From NCBI RefSeq assembly GCF_009764265.1, contig NZ_RWIR01000010.1:1-44373 (forward strand): a DNA stretch of 44,373 bases, written 5' to 3'. The position numbers were made by a program, and so were the translations under genes. This DNA comes from Pseudomonas sp. PB101 (GTDB lineage: Bacteria; Pseudomonadota; Gammaproteobacteria; Pseudomonadales; Pseudomonadaceae). Under the pieces are notes generated by a model. That model was given only the letters and a program-made list of their open reading frames with translations. It was not told where the DNA came from and made no database searches. This document shows positions 1 to 8,631 of this stretch, piece by piece; position 1 is the first letter of the stretch, and every line of letters begins with the position of its first letter.

Positions 1-126
1 CGCGTTTCTACGTAAAATCTGCCAGCGTTTGGTTGTCCAGCCGCTCTGAAATTTGCATAGGATCGCGTTTTTCGTTGCGATCCTGACGGTCAAACTCGCT
101 CTAAAACGTTTTCACACAGCCTGGGT
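1..126. mobile_element. Probable end of an insertion element running off the left edge
   Basis: No gene can be supported here. The stretch contains a hairpin with perfect 8-bp arms (59-66 and 77-84, AGGATCGC/GCGATCCT). It then has GTTTTCACACAGCCTGGGTC followed by AAAAGCGGAC at 108-137. The same arrangement, GTTTTTACACACTCTGGGCC followed by AGGAGCGGAC, marks the right end of the complete IS at 16720-18374. I infer that the left edge holds the terminal non-coding end of a related element inserted in the same kind of intergenic repeat. The other end is outside the window, so family and size are unknown. The small ORF at 53-238 has no recognisable features. Confidence 0.35.
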
Positions 127-243
127 CAAAAGCGGACGCTCACCGAATTTCAGAGCGCCACGACTGGTCGTAACAGACCGACCGGACGGGAAGGAGCAAC
201 CTTTGAGGCGCCCCTTCCACAACTTCATTGCGACCTAAGATGT

Positions 244-546
244 TTACGACAACCGATAATCGACCTGATGCCGCGCAATGCGTGAATTACCCAACTCCCC
301 TTTCACCCGCAAATGTTCGGGGTGGGAAGCGTAGGCGTCCAGGGCTTCCTGGGTTTCGAACTCACTGTAGAGCACGACATCGCACGCATAGTCTATACGG
401 CTGAAATCTACGCCTACCTCGATTTTCAGAAGCCCAGGTATCAGCCCGGCGAGTCCTTCGAAACGCTCCTTCAGGAACAGGCAGGCCTGTCTGTGCGCTT
501 CAGGCGTTTCCCCTTCCAGTTTCCACATCACGATGTGCTTGATCAT
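244..546 (-). CDS. Dabb (stress-responsive A/B barrel) domain protein
   Basis: A 100-residue protein that is a single Dabb domain, a dimeric alpha-beta barrel. It starts MIKHIVMWKL, has the characteristic basic and aromatic N-terminal strand, and ends with a strand around HPEHLRVKGEL. Start ATG at 546 is preceded by GGGGAG. It is the last gene of the minus-strand catabolic run, 36 nt after the permease gene, so it is probably co-transcribed. Dabb proteins are often small enzymes or of unknown function; the family includes plant olivetolic acid cyclase, which closes an aromatic ring. A role in cyclisation or dehydration of a pathway intermediate is possible here but is only inferred from context. 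Confidence 0.85.
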   Translation of the reverse strand: MIKHIVMWKLEGETPEAHRQACLFLKERFEGLAGLIPGLLKIEVGVDFSRIDYACDVVLYSEFETQEALDAYASHPEHLRVKGELGNSRIARHQVDYRLS

Positions 547-582
547 CGCGGACTCCCCACTCTGTCGGACATGCCTGCCATT

Positions 583-1773
583 TCAAACTTTGCTCTTCTG
601 ATAAACATCCACAAATACCGCCGCCAGCAACACAGCGCCCTTGATCATCTGCTGATAGTCGATGCCGATGCCCATGATCGACATGCCGTTGTTCAGCACA
701 CCCATGATGAAGGCACCGATCACCACGCCGACAACCTTGCCTACCCCACCAGACGCCGAGGCGCCGCCGATGAACACCGCAGCGATGACATCCAGCTCAA
801 AGCCTGAGCCCCCACGTGGTGTAGCGCTGTTGAGTCGGGCCACGAAAATCAGCCCGGCCACCGCCGCGAGTACGCCCATGTTGACGAAAGCAAAGAAGGT
901 CACACGCGACGTGTTGATCCCCGACAGCTTCGCAGCCTTGAGATTGCCGCCCACGGCGTAGATCCAGCGGCCAATCACAGTGCGGTTCATGATGAAGGTG
1001 TACACACCGATCAACACGCTCATGATCACCAGCACAGTGGGGATGCCGCGATAGGTCGAGAGCAGGTAGCAGAAGTACACGATGAGCGCCGTGATCACGC
1101 CATTTTTCAGTGCGAACAAAGCCATGGGGGCGGCGTTGCCACCGCTCTTGAGTGTACGTCTGCGACTACGGTATTCGACGATCCAGAACGCAGCTGCGAC
1201 GGCGATGCCCACCAGCAAGGAAGTAATGCGCAGGTGTTCACTGGCAAAGATATCGGGAATAAAACCCGAGCTGATCGCAGAGAAGGCCGGTGGGAATGGA
1301 CCTATAGACTGGCCTTGCGAGATGGCGATAGTCGCGCCTCGAAAGATCAGCATGCCTGCCAGGGTGACGATGAATGACGGCATGCCCCAGACCGCTACCC
1401 AGTAGCCTTGTGCGGCACCGATCAGCGCGCCAGTAGCGAGGCAAATGATGGTGACCGTGAAGAAATCCATCCGGTACTGGACCATAAGCACGGCGGCAAT
1501 CGCACCGATCACTCCGACTACGGAACCCACCGACAAGTCGATATGACCGCAGACAATCACCATCAACATGCCCAACGCCATGACCACGATGTAACTGTTT
1601 TGCAGCAACAGGTTGGTCAGGTTCAGCGGCTGCATCAGCGCCCCGCCGGTGGCCACCTGGAAGAACACCATGATGACGATCAACGACGCCAGAAGACCGT
1701 ATTCGCGCGCGCCGCGCTTGAATGACGTGAGCGCTGATGGTTTGGATGCGAGAGGTACGCTGACTTCGTTCAC
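583..1773 (-). CDS. gguB: Sugar ABC transporter permease, GguB/MmsB type
   Basis: A 396-residue polytopic inner-membrane protein of the BPD_transp_2 (ribose/xylose permease) family. The segment LGMLMVIVCGHIDLSVGSVVG is the conserved region of this group, and the C-terminal part carries the usual Gly-rich FIGGASASGG loop. The length matches GguB-type permeases, which are longer than RbsC because of an extra cytoplasmic stretch (here about residues 195-225, rich in Arg and Lys). Its ATG overlaps the stop codon of the ATPase gene by 4 nt (ATGA, 1770-1773), indicating translational coupling. With GguA and ChvE it forms a multiple-monosaccharide importer. The actual substrate (glucose, xylose, arabinose, galactose or a cyclitol) cannot be read from the sequence. 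Confidence 0.9.
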   Translation of the reverse strand: MNEVSVPLASKPSALTSFKRGAREYGLLASLIVIMVFFQVATGGALMQPLNLTNLLLQNSYIVVMALGMLMVIVCGHIDLSVGSVVGVIGAIAAVLMVQYRMDFFTVTIICLATGALIGAAQGYWVAVWGMPSFIVTLAGMLIFRGATIAISQGQSIGPFPPAFSAISSGFIPDIFASEHLRITSLLVGIAVAAAFWIVEYRSRRRTLKSGGNAAPMALFALKNGVITALIVYFCYLLSTYRGIPTVLVIMSVLIGVYTFIMNRTVIGRWIYAVGGNLKAAKLSGINTSRVTFFAFVNMGVLAAVAGLIFVARLNSATPRGGSGFELDVIAAVFIGGASASGGVGKVVGVVIGAFIMGVLNNGMSIMGIGIDYQQMIKGAVLLAAVFVDVYQKSKV

Positions 1774-3305
1774 TGGATCACCTCGTTTTTCATGATTGCG
1801 TGCATGATTTTTTCTTGCGATGCCTCGGCGATCGGAAACTCGCCGACAAAACGCCCTTCGTTCATCACATAGATGCGGTCACAAGTACCGAGCAGCTCCG
1901 GCATTTCCGAAGAAATCATCACGACTCCCCTGCCTTCACTGACCACCTGATTGACCACGCCATAAATCTCGTACTTGGCCCCCACATCGATGCCACGGGT
2001 GGGCTCGTCGAGGATCAACACCTTGGGATCGGAGAACAGCCACTTGCCCAAAACCACCTTCTGCTGATTGCCCCCGGACAGCTTGTCCACCGACTGCAAT
2101 ACGTTGGGGGTTCGGATGCGCAGGCGTGCCTGATAGTCAACGGCCACTTTGGTTTCGGCCAGTTCGTTCATCACCCAGCGCTTTGAGACTGCGGCCAGGT
2201 TGGCCATGCTGGTGTTGCGAGTGATGCTCTCCCCCAACACCAGGCCGGCGCCCTTGCGGTCTTCCGTGGCGTAGGCCAGGCCTTGATCGATGGCCTTGCG
2301 CACGGTGCCAAGGTCAACTTCCCTTCCTTCGAGACGTGCCTTGCCGCGAATATTGGTGCCGTAGGTGCGGCCAAACACACTCATGGCGAACTCAGTACGG
2401 CCAGAGCCCATCAGCCCGGCAATGCCCACCACTTCGCCACGGCGCACGTGGAAATTGATATTGCGTATGCGGTCGCGGCCCGGACGCTCGGGATCACCCA
2501 CCGACCAGCCTTCGACCTCGAACAACGTTTCGCCGATCTCGCTGACACGCGACGGGTAACGATCCGACAACTCGCGACCGACCATGGAGCGGATAACCCG
2601 AGCTTCGTCGATCGGTTCGGCGCGGCAGTCGATCACGTCGACAGTGCTGCCGTCGCGAATCACCGTGATCTCGTCAGCCACACGGCCAATCTCGTTGAGC
2701 TTGTGCGAGATGATGATCGAGGTAATGCCACGTCCCTTGAGTTCGAGCATGAGCTTGAGCAAGGTATCGCTGTCTTTTTCGTTGAGGCTGGCGGTGGGCT
2801 CATCAAGAATCAGCAGGCGCACGTCCTTGGCCAGCGCCTTGGCGATTTCCACCATCTGCTGCTGGCCGATGCCGAGTTTACCCACCAAGGTCTGGGGGCT
2901 TGCATCAAGGCCGACACGGGCGAGCAAATCACGGGCCCGCCGGTGCGCCTGGTTCCAGTCGATGACGCCATGCCGAGCGATCTCGTTGCCGAGAAACAGG
3001 TTCTCGGTGATCGAGAGCATCGGCACCAGAGCCAGCTCCTGGTGAATGATGCAAATGCCCAGCGCCTCGCTGTCACGCAATCCCTGGAAGGTTCTTGGCT
3101 TGCCGTCGAAGACAATGTCGCCGGTGAAGCTGCCATGAGGATAGACCCCACTGAGGATCTTCATCAGGGTCGATTTGCCGGCACCGTTCTCACCGCAGAT
3201 CGCATGGATTTCGCCATCGCCGACCTTGAGGTTGACCCGGCTGAGCGCCTTCACCGGACCGAAGCACTTCTGGATATCACGCATGTCGAGAATTGTTGTT
3301 GTCAT
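1770..3305 (-). CDS. gguA: Sugar ABC transporter ATP-binding protein, GguA/MmsA type
   Basis: A 511-residue ATPase with two fused nucleotide-binding domains, as in RbsA, XylG and GguA. The N-terminal domain has Walker A GENGAGKS at about residues 38-45, a variant signature LGIGQQQ and Walker B LLILDEPTAS. The C-terminal domain has LSGGNQQKV and VLILDEPTRG, with a degenerate Walker A (GLMGSGRTE), which is normal for this family. I choose the ATG at 3305, preceded by AGGAGAG, rather than an upstream GTG. It lies 39 nt after chvE and overlaps gguB by 4 nt. It energises uptake of a periplasmically bound sugar on the cytoplasmic face of the inner membrane. Confidence 0.92.
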   Translation of the reverse strand: MTTTILDMRDIQKCFGPVKALSRVNLKVGDGEIHAICGENGAGKSTLMKILSGVYPHGSFTGDIVFDGKPRTFQGLRDSEALGICIIHQELALVPMLSITENLFLGNEIARHGVIDWNQAHRRARDLLARVGLDASPQTLVGKLGIGQQQMVEIAKALAKDVRLLILDEPTASLNEKDSDTLLKLMLELKGRGITSIIISHKLNEIGRVADEITVIRDGSTVDVIDCRAEPIDEARVIRSMVGRELSDRYPSRVSEIGETLFEVEGWSVGDPERPGRDRIRNINFHVRRGEVVGIAGLMGSGRTEFAMSVFGRTYGTNIRGKARLEGREVDLGTVRKAIDQGLAYATEDRKGAGLVLGESITRNTSMANLAAVSKRWVMNELAETKVAVDYQARLRIRTPNVLQSVDKLSGGNQQKVVLGKWLFSDPKVLILDEPTRGIDVGAKYEIYGVVNQVVSEGRGVVMISSEMPELLGTCDRIYVMNEGRFVGEFPIAEASQEKIMHAIMKNEVIQ

Positions 3306-3344
3306 GTTCTCTCTCCTGCCCGCACGCACCGTACGCCGTTCGCC

Positions 3345-4415
3345 TTAGCGCAACTGTTCCGAGGTATAGAACTTGGTGTCGTCCACCAGAACTTTCTGCC
3401 AGTTGTTGCCGTCGACCAGTTGTGGCGTAAGCAGTTGGGTCGGCACGATCATCACGCCGTTGTCGTAAGACGTGGAGTCATTGACCACCACCGTCTTGCC
3501 GCTCAAGGTGGCGTCCATCATCTGCGCAGCGGCTTCAGCCAGTGCACGGGTGTCCTTGAAGATGGTCGAGGACTGATCGCCGCGAATGATCGACTTGATG
3601 CTGGCCACCTCGGCATCCTGTCCGGTGACAATCGGCATGGCCGCCTTGCCCGAGCCATAACCCACACCGCGCAATGAAGACACCACACCGGTTGCGATCT
3701 GGTCGTTCATCGCCAGCACGGCGTCCAGGTGCGCGGTTCCATAGAAGGCACTTAGCAGGTTATCCATGCGCGCCTGTGCCTGGGCGCCATCCCAGTTCGG
3801 GGTCGCTACCTTCTCCATCGCTTGTTGGCCGCTGCGAATCACCAACTTGCCGCTGTCGATGTATGGCTTGAGCTGCGACATCACCCCCGCGTACACCACG
3901 TGGGCGTTGTTGTCGTCGGTGGAGCCGGCGAAGATTTCCAGGTTGAACGGCCCCTTGCCCTGCGCGAGTTGCAACTTGTCTACAATGGACTGGCCTTGCA
4001 GCACACCGGTGCGGTAGTTGTCGAAGGTGACGTAGTAGTCGAAGTCCTTGGTGTTGCGGATCAAACGGTCATAGGAAATGACCTTGATGCCTTTTTCCTT
4101 GGCCTGCTTGAGCACATCAGCCATGGTCGTGCCGTCGATCGGCGCGACGATCAGTCCCTTGATGCCCTTGACCATCATGTTTTCAATTTGCGACAGCTGG
4201 GTCGGTGCTTCGTACTGGGCGTACTGCAGGTCAGTGTCGTAACCGAGCTTTTTCAAAGAGTCGACGATGCTGCTGCCGTCCGAAACCCAGCGCGCCTCGG
4301 TTTTCGAGGGCATGGCAACGCCGATGGTGCCTTTGGTGCTGGTGGCGCTCTTGTCGCAGGCACTGACGGCCAGTCCCAACAGTAATGCGCCGGCAAGCTT
4401 GATGATCGTGTGCAT
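3345..4415 (-). CDS. chvE: Sugar-binding lipoprotein of the ChvE family
   Basis: A 356-residue periplasmic binding protein. Its N-terminus is a signal peptide ending in a lipobox (VSAC at residues 17-20), so it is probably lipid-anchored rather than free as in Agrobacterium ChvE. The mature sequence follows ChvE closely: GVAMPSKTEARW, DGSSIV, YAQYEAPTQLSQIENM, YDRLIRN, DNLLSAFYG, GQDAEVASIKSII. ChvE binds aldose monosaccharides and serves both transport and virulence sensing in Agrobacterium; only the transport role is supported here by the adjacent ATPase and permease. RBS AGAGGA precedes the ATG at 4415. Its position after two NAD-dependent sugar or cyclitol dehydrogenases suggests that it feeds those enzymes. 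Confidence 0.9.
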   Translation of the reverse strand: MHTIIKLAGALLLGLAVSACDKSATSTKGTIGVAMPSKTEARWVSDGSSIVDSLKKLGYDTDLQYAQYEAPTQLSQIENMMVKGIKGLIVAPIDGTTMADVLKQAKEKGIKVISYDRLIRNTKDFDYYVTFDNYRTGVLQGQSIVDKLQLAQGKGPFNLEIFAGSTDDNNAHVVYAGVMSQLKPYIDSGKLVIRSGQQAMEKVATPNWDGAQAQARMDNLLSAFYGTAHLDAVLAMNDQIATGVVSSLRGVGYGSGKAAMPIVTGQDAEVASIKSIIRGDQSSTIFKDTRALAEAAAQMMDATLSGKTVVVNDSTSYDNGVMIVPTQLLTPQLVDGNNWQKVLVDDTKFYTSEQLR

Positions 4416-4522
4416 GGTGTCCTCTTCTTTTTGTTGTTGGCATTTCTCGGGATGCAGGCCCCCTTCCGACCCTGTAAACAGAGTCGGCCGGGGTATTCGC
4501 TAACGGGACTGCGTGTAGCCGA

Positions 4523-5614
4523 TTACTTGGCCAGGATGACTTCCTGGCCGTTCAATTCAGCGGACTCGAACAGCGCTTCGAGAATCACGTTGATATTGTG
4601 CGCCTGGGTGGCCGGCACAGTCGAAGGACTGCCGGTACGCAACGACTGGACGAAGGCTGCAGCTTCGCGGTCGAAATACACCGGGTTGCCGATCTCGGCG
4701 ATTTCCGGGGAATAAACCGTTTTGCGCACGGCCCAGATCTCCGGGAAGCTGTTTTCGTTCCAGTGCGTCCAGCCTTGCTGATGGCCATTCTTGCCATCGT
4801 GGTACAGCTTGTACGACGCCGGCATCGGCGTGGAATGCATGACGCCATGGGTACCGTAGGCGGTAATGTCCCAGCTTTCGGTCCAGGGCATCGGGTCCCA
4901 GGACATGAAGTCGATGGTGATTAACTTGTCATCGTAGTTGAGCACTGCGCCCACCGCGTCTTCGCGCGCCGAATCGCTCATCTGCCCGGCGAATTTGGTG
5001 ATCCGCGCGTTGACCGATTTGGGCATGCCAAAGTGCAGCAGCAAACGATCGATGGTGTGGCAGCCAATCACGTAGAAGGCGCCACCGCGGTCGCCCGGTT
5101 GCTTCATGTGGTTGGTGTCGGCTTCATCGTGGGAGCAACCGGCATGGGCGCGCACTTGCAGGACCTTGCCGATTTCTCCGCTCTGCAGCACTTGCTGCAT
5201 CTTCTCCACCGACGGCGCGTAGCGCCAGCAATAGCCCACCTGGAACAACCCGCCGGTGCGCTCAACCGCTTCGACGATACGCGTGGTATCGATGGTGCCG
5301 CGACCCGCCGGTTTTTCGCAAAGCACCGCCTTGCCAGCTTCCAGGGCTTCGATGGCCCAGTCGGCCATCAGGTAGCTTTTAGGGTGTACCAGTACGACGT
5401 GTACATTCGGGTCGGCGAGGATTTCTTCCTTGCTGCGCGCCTGCAAACCCAATGCATCGCAGAACGGTTCCAGTAATGGGCTGTCGTCAAAGGCACCGAG
5501 GAACTGCGCGCCGGGTATGCGTTTGAACGCTTTGACGCGGCCCGACGTGTGCGGGTGAGTGATCCCCAGACAGGCCACACCGATGGTGGCGCCACTCTCA
5601 AGCTTGTAGGACAT
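4523..5614 (-). CDS. Gfo/Idh/MocA family oxidoreductase
   Basis: A 363-residue NAD(P)-dependent dehydrogenase-like protein. It has an N-terminal Rossmann domain starting at GVACLGITHPHTSGR (a divergent dinucleotide loop), the family motif CEKPAGRG near residue 100, and the C-terminal alpha/beta substrate domain. The usual Asp-x3-His pair of the active site reads Val-x3-His in VIGCHTID: His is kept but the Asp position is Val. The enzyme may therefore act on an unusual substrate, as an epimerase-like or 3-keto-glycoside enzyme, or in a lyase role. It lies between chvE and an IolG-like gene in the same run. The substrate is unknown; oxidation of a sugar or cyclitol hydroxyl is the family expectation. 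Confidence 0.85.
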   Translation of the reverse strand: MSYKLESGATIGVACLGITHPHTSGRVKAFKRIPGAQFLGAFDDSPLLEPFCDALGLQARSKEEILADPNVHVVLVHPKSYLMADWAIEALEAGKAVLCEKPAGRGTIDTTRIVEAVERTGGLFQVGYCWRYAPSVEKMQQVLQSGEIGKVLQVRAHAGCSHDEADTNHMKQPGDRGGAFYVIGCHTIDRLLLHFGMPKSVNARITKFAGQMSDSAREDAVGAVLNYDDKLITIDFMSWDPMPWTESWDITAYGTHGVMHSTPMPASYKLYHDGKNGHQQGWTHWNENSFPEIWAVRKTVYSPEIAEIGNPVYFDREAAAFVQSLRTGSPSTVPATQAHNINVILEALFESAELNGQEVILAK

Positions 5615-5662
5615 GTTGTTCTCCTGATGTTCTTGTCCGAAATGGCGAATGACCGTTCAAGC

Positions 5663-6658
5663 TCAGAGCCGGACTGCGCGCCCGGTTTTGACTGATTCGA
5701 CGGCGGCATCGGCCAGCTTCAGGGCCTTGAGGCCGTCCTGTACGGTGGTCGGCATTGGGCTACCTTTGACCAGTGCATCGATGTAGGCATCCAGTTCGGC
5801 CTTGTAGGCTTGCTGATAACGCTCAAGGAAGAAGTTCAGCAACGGCTCGCGAGCGTCGGTAACGTCCTGGCTCCAGCGACGGATGGTGGTCGGACGCAGG
5901 TTGTCCATTTGCAGCATGCCTTTGGAGCCAAACACTTCAATGCGCTGGTCGTATCCGTAGACCGCCTGACGGCAGTTATTGATGTGGCACTGTTTGCCGG
6001 ATGCGGTCTGCATCTGCACCATCGCCGTGTCGTAGTCGTCATACTTTTCCATCATTTGCGGGTCGATCAGACGGCTGCCAATGGCAGTCAGTTCTACCGG
6101 CTCCTCGCCGAGCAGCCAGCGGCCGATGTCTAGGTCGTGGATGGTCATATCGCGGAAGATGCCACCCGAATGTTCTATGTAGTCTTCCGGCGCTAGACCA
6201 GGATCGCGGCTGCTGATGATCACCTGACGCACTTCGCCGATATCACCGGCTTCAATCGCCGCGCGCATTTCTGCGAAGGTGGTCTCGAAGCGGCGGTTGA
6301 ACGCCAGCATCACCCGACCGTTGAGGCGCTCCACTTCTTCCACCGCGGCTAAGCTCTTGGCCATGTCCAGATCGATGGGCTTCTCGCACAGCACCGCCTT
6401 ACCCTGGCGCACGGCACGCAGCATCAGGCTGATATGAGTGTGGGTCGGGGTGCCGATGACGATGGCCTGGACGTCGTCGCGATCGATCGCTGCTTCGCAG
6501 TCGGTCATGGCGTCAGCGCCGAGTGCACCGGCCAATTGCTCAGCAGCACTGCCGAATGGGTCAGCCACCACCACCAGTTTCGCGAACGGGCTGGCCGCAA
6601 CGTTGGCTGCGTGAATCTTGCCGATGCGACCGGCGCCGAGAACTGCGATACCTACCAT
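5663..6658 (-). CDS. iolG: Inositol 2-dehydrogenase-like oxidoreductase
   Basis: A 331-residue Gfo/Idh/MocA enzyme. It has the Rossmann loop GAGRIGKIH at residues 8-16, CEKP with Lys93, and Asp170/His174 in FRDMTIHDLD. These correspond to the Lys/Asp/His triad of Bacillus IolG. IolG oxidises myo-inositol (or scyllo-inositol and related cyclitols) to the inosose with NAD. It sits 49 nt upstream of the second Gfo/Idh gene and downstream of a TIM-barrel gene of the IolE/IolI superfamily, but no iolB, iolC or iolD is present. The cluster is thus not a standard inositol pathway. Substrate range in this subfamily is broad, so the name is a family-level call. Confidence 0.8.
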   Translation of the reverse strand: MVGIAVLGAGRIGKIHAANVAASPFAKLVVVADPFGSAAEQLAGALGADAMTDCEAAIDRDDVQAIVIGTPTHTHISLMLRAVRQGKAVLCEKPIDLDMAKSLAAVEEVERLNGRVMLAFNRRFETTFAEMRAAIEAGDIGEVRQVIISSRDPGLAPEDYIEHSGGIFRDMTIHDLDIGRWLLGEEPVELTAIGSRLIDPQMMEKYDDYDTAMVQMQTASGKQCHINNCRQAVYGYDQRIEVFGSKGMLQMDNLRPTTIRRWSQDVTDAREPLLNFFLERYQQAYKAELDAYIDALVKGSPMPTTVQDGLKALKLADAAVESVKTGRAVRL

Positions 6659-6727
6659 TGTCTCTCTCCTGAAAACTCTATTGTTCGTGGTTATGTACGA
6701 GCAAAACTTGCGTGTTAGTCCGGCGCA

Positions 6728-7609
6728 TCACTTCGGGAATTTGATCCCTTCGAATTGCGCGATGGTGGTTTCAAAGGTTCTCTTGGCCACCACATCCAGC
6801 GGCAGCTTGCGCAGTTCAGCGGAGATCAGTTCCACACCCCAGGGGCCGTCGTAGCCGACATTGACCACTTGCTGGATGAAGTCCGGCACGTCCAACTGGC
6901 CCTCGCCGCAGCATTTGCGGTAATGCGTGGAGTCGTTGAACAGGGTTTCGACGATCGCGTGGTTGGCGTCATCGAGTTCGATGGACTTGATCAACTCCAG
7001 TGGAATTTTGGCGATTTCATCGAAGCTCATGCCGCCACGCGCTACGTGCCAGGTGTCTACCAGCAGACCGCCGTTGGGGCGCACGCCTTCGGCCACGGCG
7101 ATGGCAAGATCGATGGTATTCACGCTGGAAAACGGCAGGAATTCGATCACCACATTGGTGCCGAAAGGTTGAGCTCGATCGCACAACAGCGCGAAGGTGT
7201 CACGCATGCGGGCGATGTCGGGCAGCCCGTCTTCGAACAAACCGGCCGCTACCTTGAGGCTGCGTGCGCCGAGCTCGCCAGCGACTTCCAGCAGTTCGTC
7301 GCGGACCTTGTCCGACGCCGCGCGGCGTTCGCCATCCAGGTGCCAGTCGGTCAGGAACTCGACTTCCAGGTGCTTGATGCCGTTGTCCTGAAAGATATTG
7401 CGTACGGTGGAAATACCCAGCTTTTCAACGTTGTGCAGGATGTCGGCATGCACCAGCCCCATGCCGCGCCAGCCGGCTTTCGACGCTGCCTGCGCACGCG
7501 CTTGCAGGGAAAATGGGCTGATCTCGCTGGGAGCTCCGGGATAGGTGTCGCCAGCGAGGGTCCAGTAGGCAGCAAGCAGTTCAATATTTTTGTTTGGCAT
7601 GACGATCAC
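6728..7609 (-). CDS. Sugar phosphate isomerase/epimerase-type TIM-barrel protein
   Basis: A 293-residue AP-endonuclease-2/xylose-isomerase-like TIM barrel, the superfamily of IolE (inosose dehydratase), IolI and the DgpC-type glycoside lyases. Likely metal ligands are visible as Glu in VVIEFLPF, Asp and His in LLVDTWHVARGG and Glu in WGVELIS. Two starts are possible: GTG at 7609 or ATG at 7600 (MPNKNIELL). The latter begins closer to the first barrel strand. The gene lies between the dioxygenase and the iolG-like gene. Dehydration or isomerisation of a ketocyclitol or 3-keto sugar would fit the neighbours, but the exact reaction cannot be decided from sequence. Confidence 0.8.
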   Translation of the reverse strand: MIVMPNKNIELLAAYWTLAGDTYPGAPSEISPFSLQARAQAASKAGWRGMGLVHADILHNVEKLGISTVRNIFQDNGIKHLEVEFLTDWHLDGERRAASDKVRDELLEVAGELGARSLKVAAGLFEDGLPDIARMRDTFALLCDRAQPFGTNVVIEFLPFSSVNTIDLAIAVAEGVRPNGGLLVDTWHVARGGMSFDEIAKIPLELIKSIELDDANHAIVETLFNDSTHYRKCCGEGQLDVPDFIQQVVNVGYDGPWGVELISAELRKLPLDVVAKRTFETTIAQFEGIKFPK

Positions 7610-7655
7610 TTATGAGTGAGTGGTTTCAGGACGGTCGCTAACAGATGTTGATGAT

Positions 7656-8552
7656 TCAGGCCTGGGTCAGGACAAAGTCCCAATTCACCGCCAGGAACGG
7701 CACCTGCAAGTCATAACGAAGCGCCAATTGCGGATCGGTTTGGGTGGTGAACTCGGCGATCAGTTCTTTCTTCACGCCGAACACCGTGTCCTCATGCAGG
7801 TATGGGCAATCGGGGGTGAAGATGTGAGTGATGACCTGGTCGTACCCTTCGGCGGTCACAATGAAATGCAAATGCGCGGCGCGGTTGGGGTGCCGGCCCA
7901 AATCACCCAGCAACTTGCCTACGGGGCCATCGGCAGGAATCGGGTAATGGCGCGGCTTGACGGTACGGAACGCGTAGTAGCCATCGGCATCGGTGGTGAA
8001 CAGACCGCGCAGGTTGTAATCCGGCTGTACGCCTTTTTGCTGCACGTCGTAGAAGCCGTCGTCGTTGGTTTGCCAGATGTCCAGGGTCGCGCCGGCAATC
8101 GGGTTACCCGCAATGTCGAGCACCCGGCCGCTGATCAGCGTCGGCTCGCCCTTGCCGTCCAGACAGATGTTCGCGCCGTTCTCGTAGCGCGGTGCATCGG
8201 CTACGTAGAAAGGCCCAAGGATCGTGTTCGGCGTGGCGCCCTTCGGCCGCCGGTGGTTGATCGCATCCACCAGCATGGTCGCGCCCAGCACGTCCGACAG
8301 CAGAATGTATTCCTGGCGCCAGTCGGTGCACATCTGACCGGTCTGGGTCAGGAACTCTATAGCCTTGAACCACTCATCATGGGTCGGTTCGATTTCCTTG
8401 ATCGCGGCATGCAGATGCCGGGTCAGTACCGACATGATCGCCACCAGGCGCGGATTGGCGTTGGTCGAGTTGCGGGCATTGACGATCTCGGCGGAGTGTT
8501 CCTCTTCGAAAAGGCCGCCGATGGCGATGTCGGTATCCAGATGAGCAGTCAT
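7656..8552 (-). CDS. Hydroxyquinol 1,2-dioxygenase-type intradiol dioxygenase
   Basis: A 298-residue protein with the N-terminal helical dimerisation domain of catechol/hydroxyquinol dioxygenases (about residues 20-100) and the beta-sandwich catalytic domain. All four Fe(III) ligands are present: Tyr168 in DDGFYDVQ, Tyr203 in RHYPIPADGP, and His227/His229 in HPNRAAHLHF; Arg224 is also kept. The sequence and the maleylacetate reductase gene nearby favour hydroxyquinol (1,2,4-trihydroxybenzene) cleaved to maleylacetate, rather than catechol. I prefer the ATG at 8552 (MTAHLDTD); an in-frame ATG at 8573 is the alternative. It is the second gene of the minus-strand run, 79 nt after the MFS gene. 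Confidence 0.87.
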   Translation of the reverse strand: MTAHLDTDIAIGGLFEEEHSAEIVNARNSTNANPRLVAIMSVLTRHLHAAIKEIEPTHDEWFKAIEFLTQTGQMCTDWRQEYILLSDVLGATMLVDAINHRRPKGATPNTILGPFYVADAPRYENGANICLDGKGEPTLISGRVLDIAGNPIAGATLDIWQTNDDGFYDVQQKGVQPDYNLRGLFTTDADGYYAFRTVKPRHYPIPADGPVGKLLGDLGRHPNRAAHLHFIVTAEGYDQVITHIFTPDCPYLHEDTVFGVKKELIAEFTTQTDPQLALRYDLQVPFLAVNWDFVLTQA

Positions 8553-8631
8553 GACTTTTGATCCCTGTTTCATTGTTCTTGAAGGCCGGCAGGCTCTTGA
8601 TATTTGGACTGCCGGCAGACGCTGGTCGTTC

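Noticed and set aside
53..238. 61-codon ORF at the left edge
   Set aside because: No domain or convincing ribosome-binding site; it runs through an IS-end/repeat junction.
2283..3677. 464-codon plus-strand frame opposite gguA and chvE
   Set aside because: Shadow of the ABC transporter genes; no ribosome-binding site, no domain, His/Asp-rich composition.
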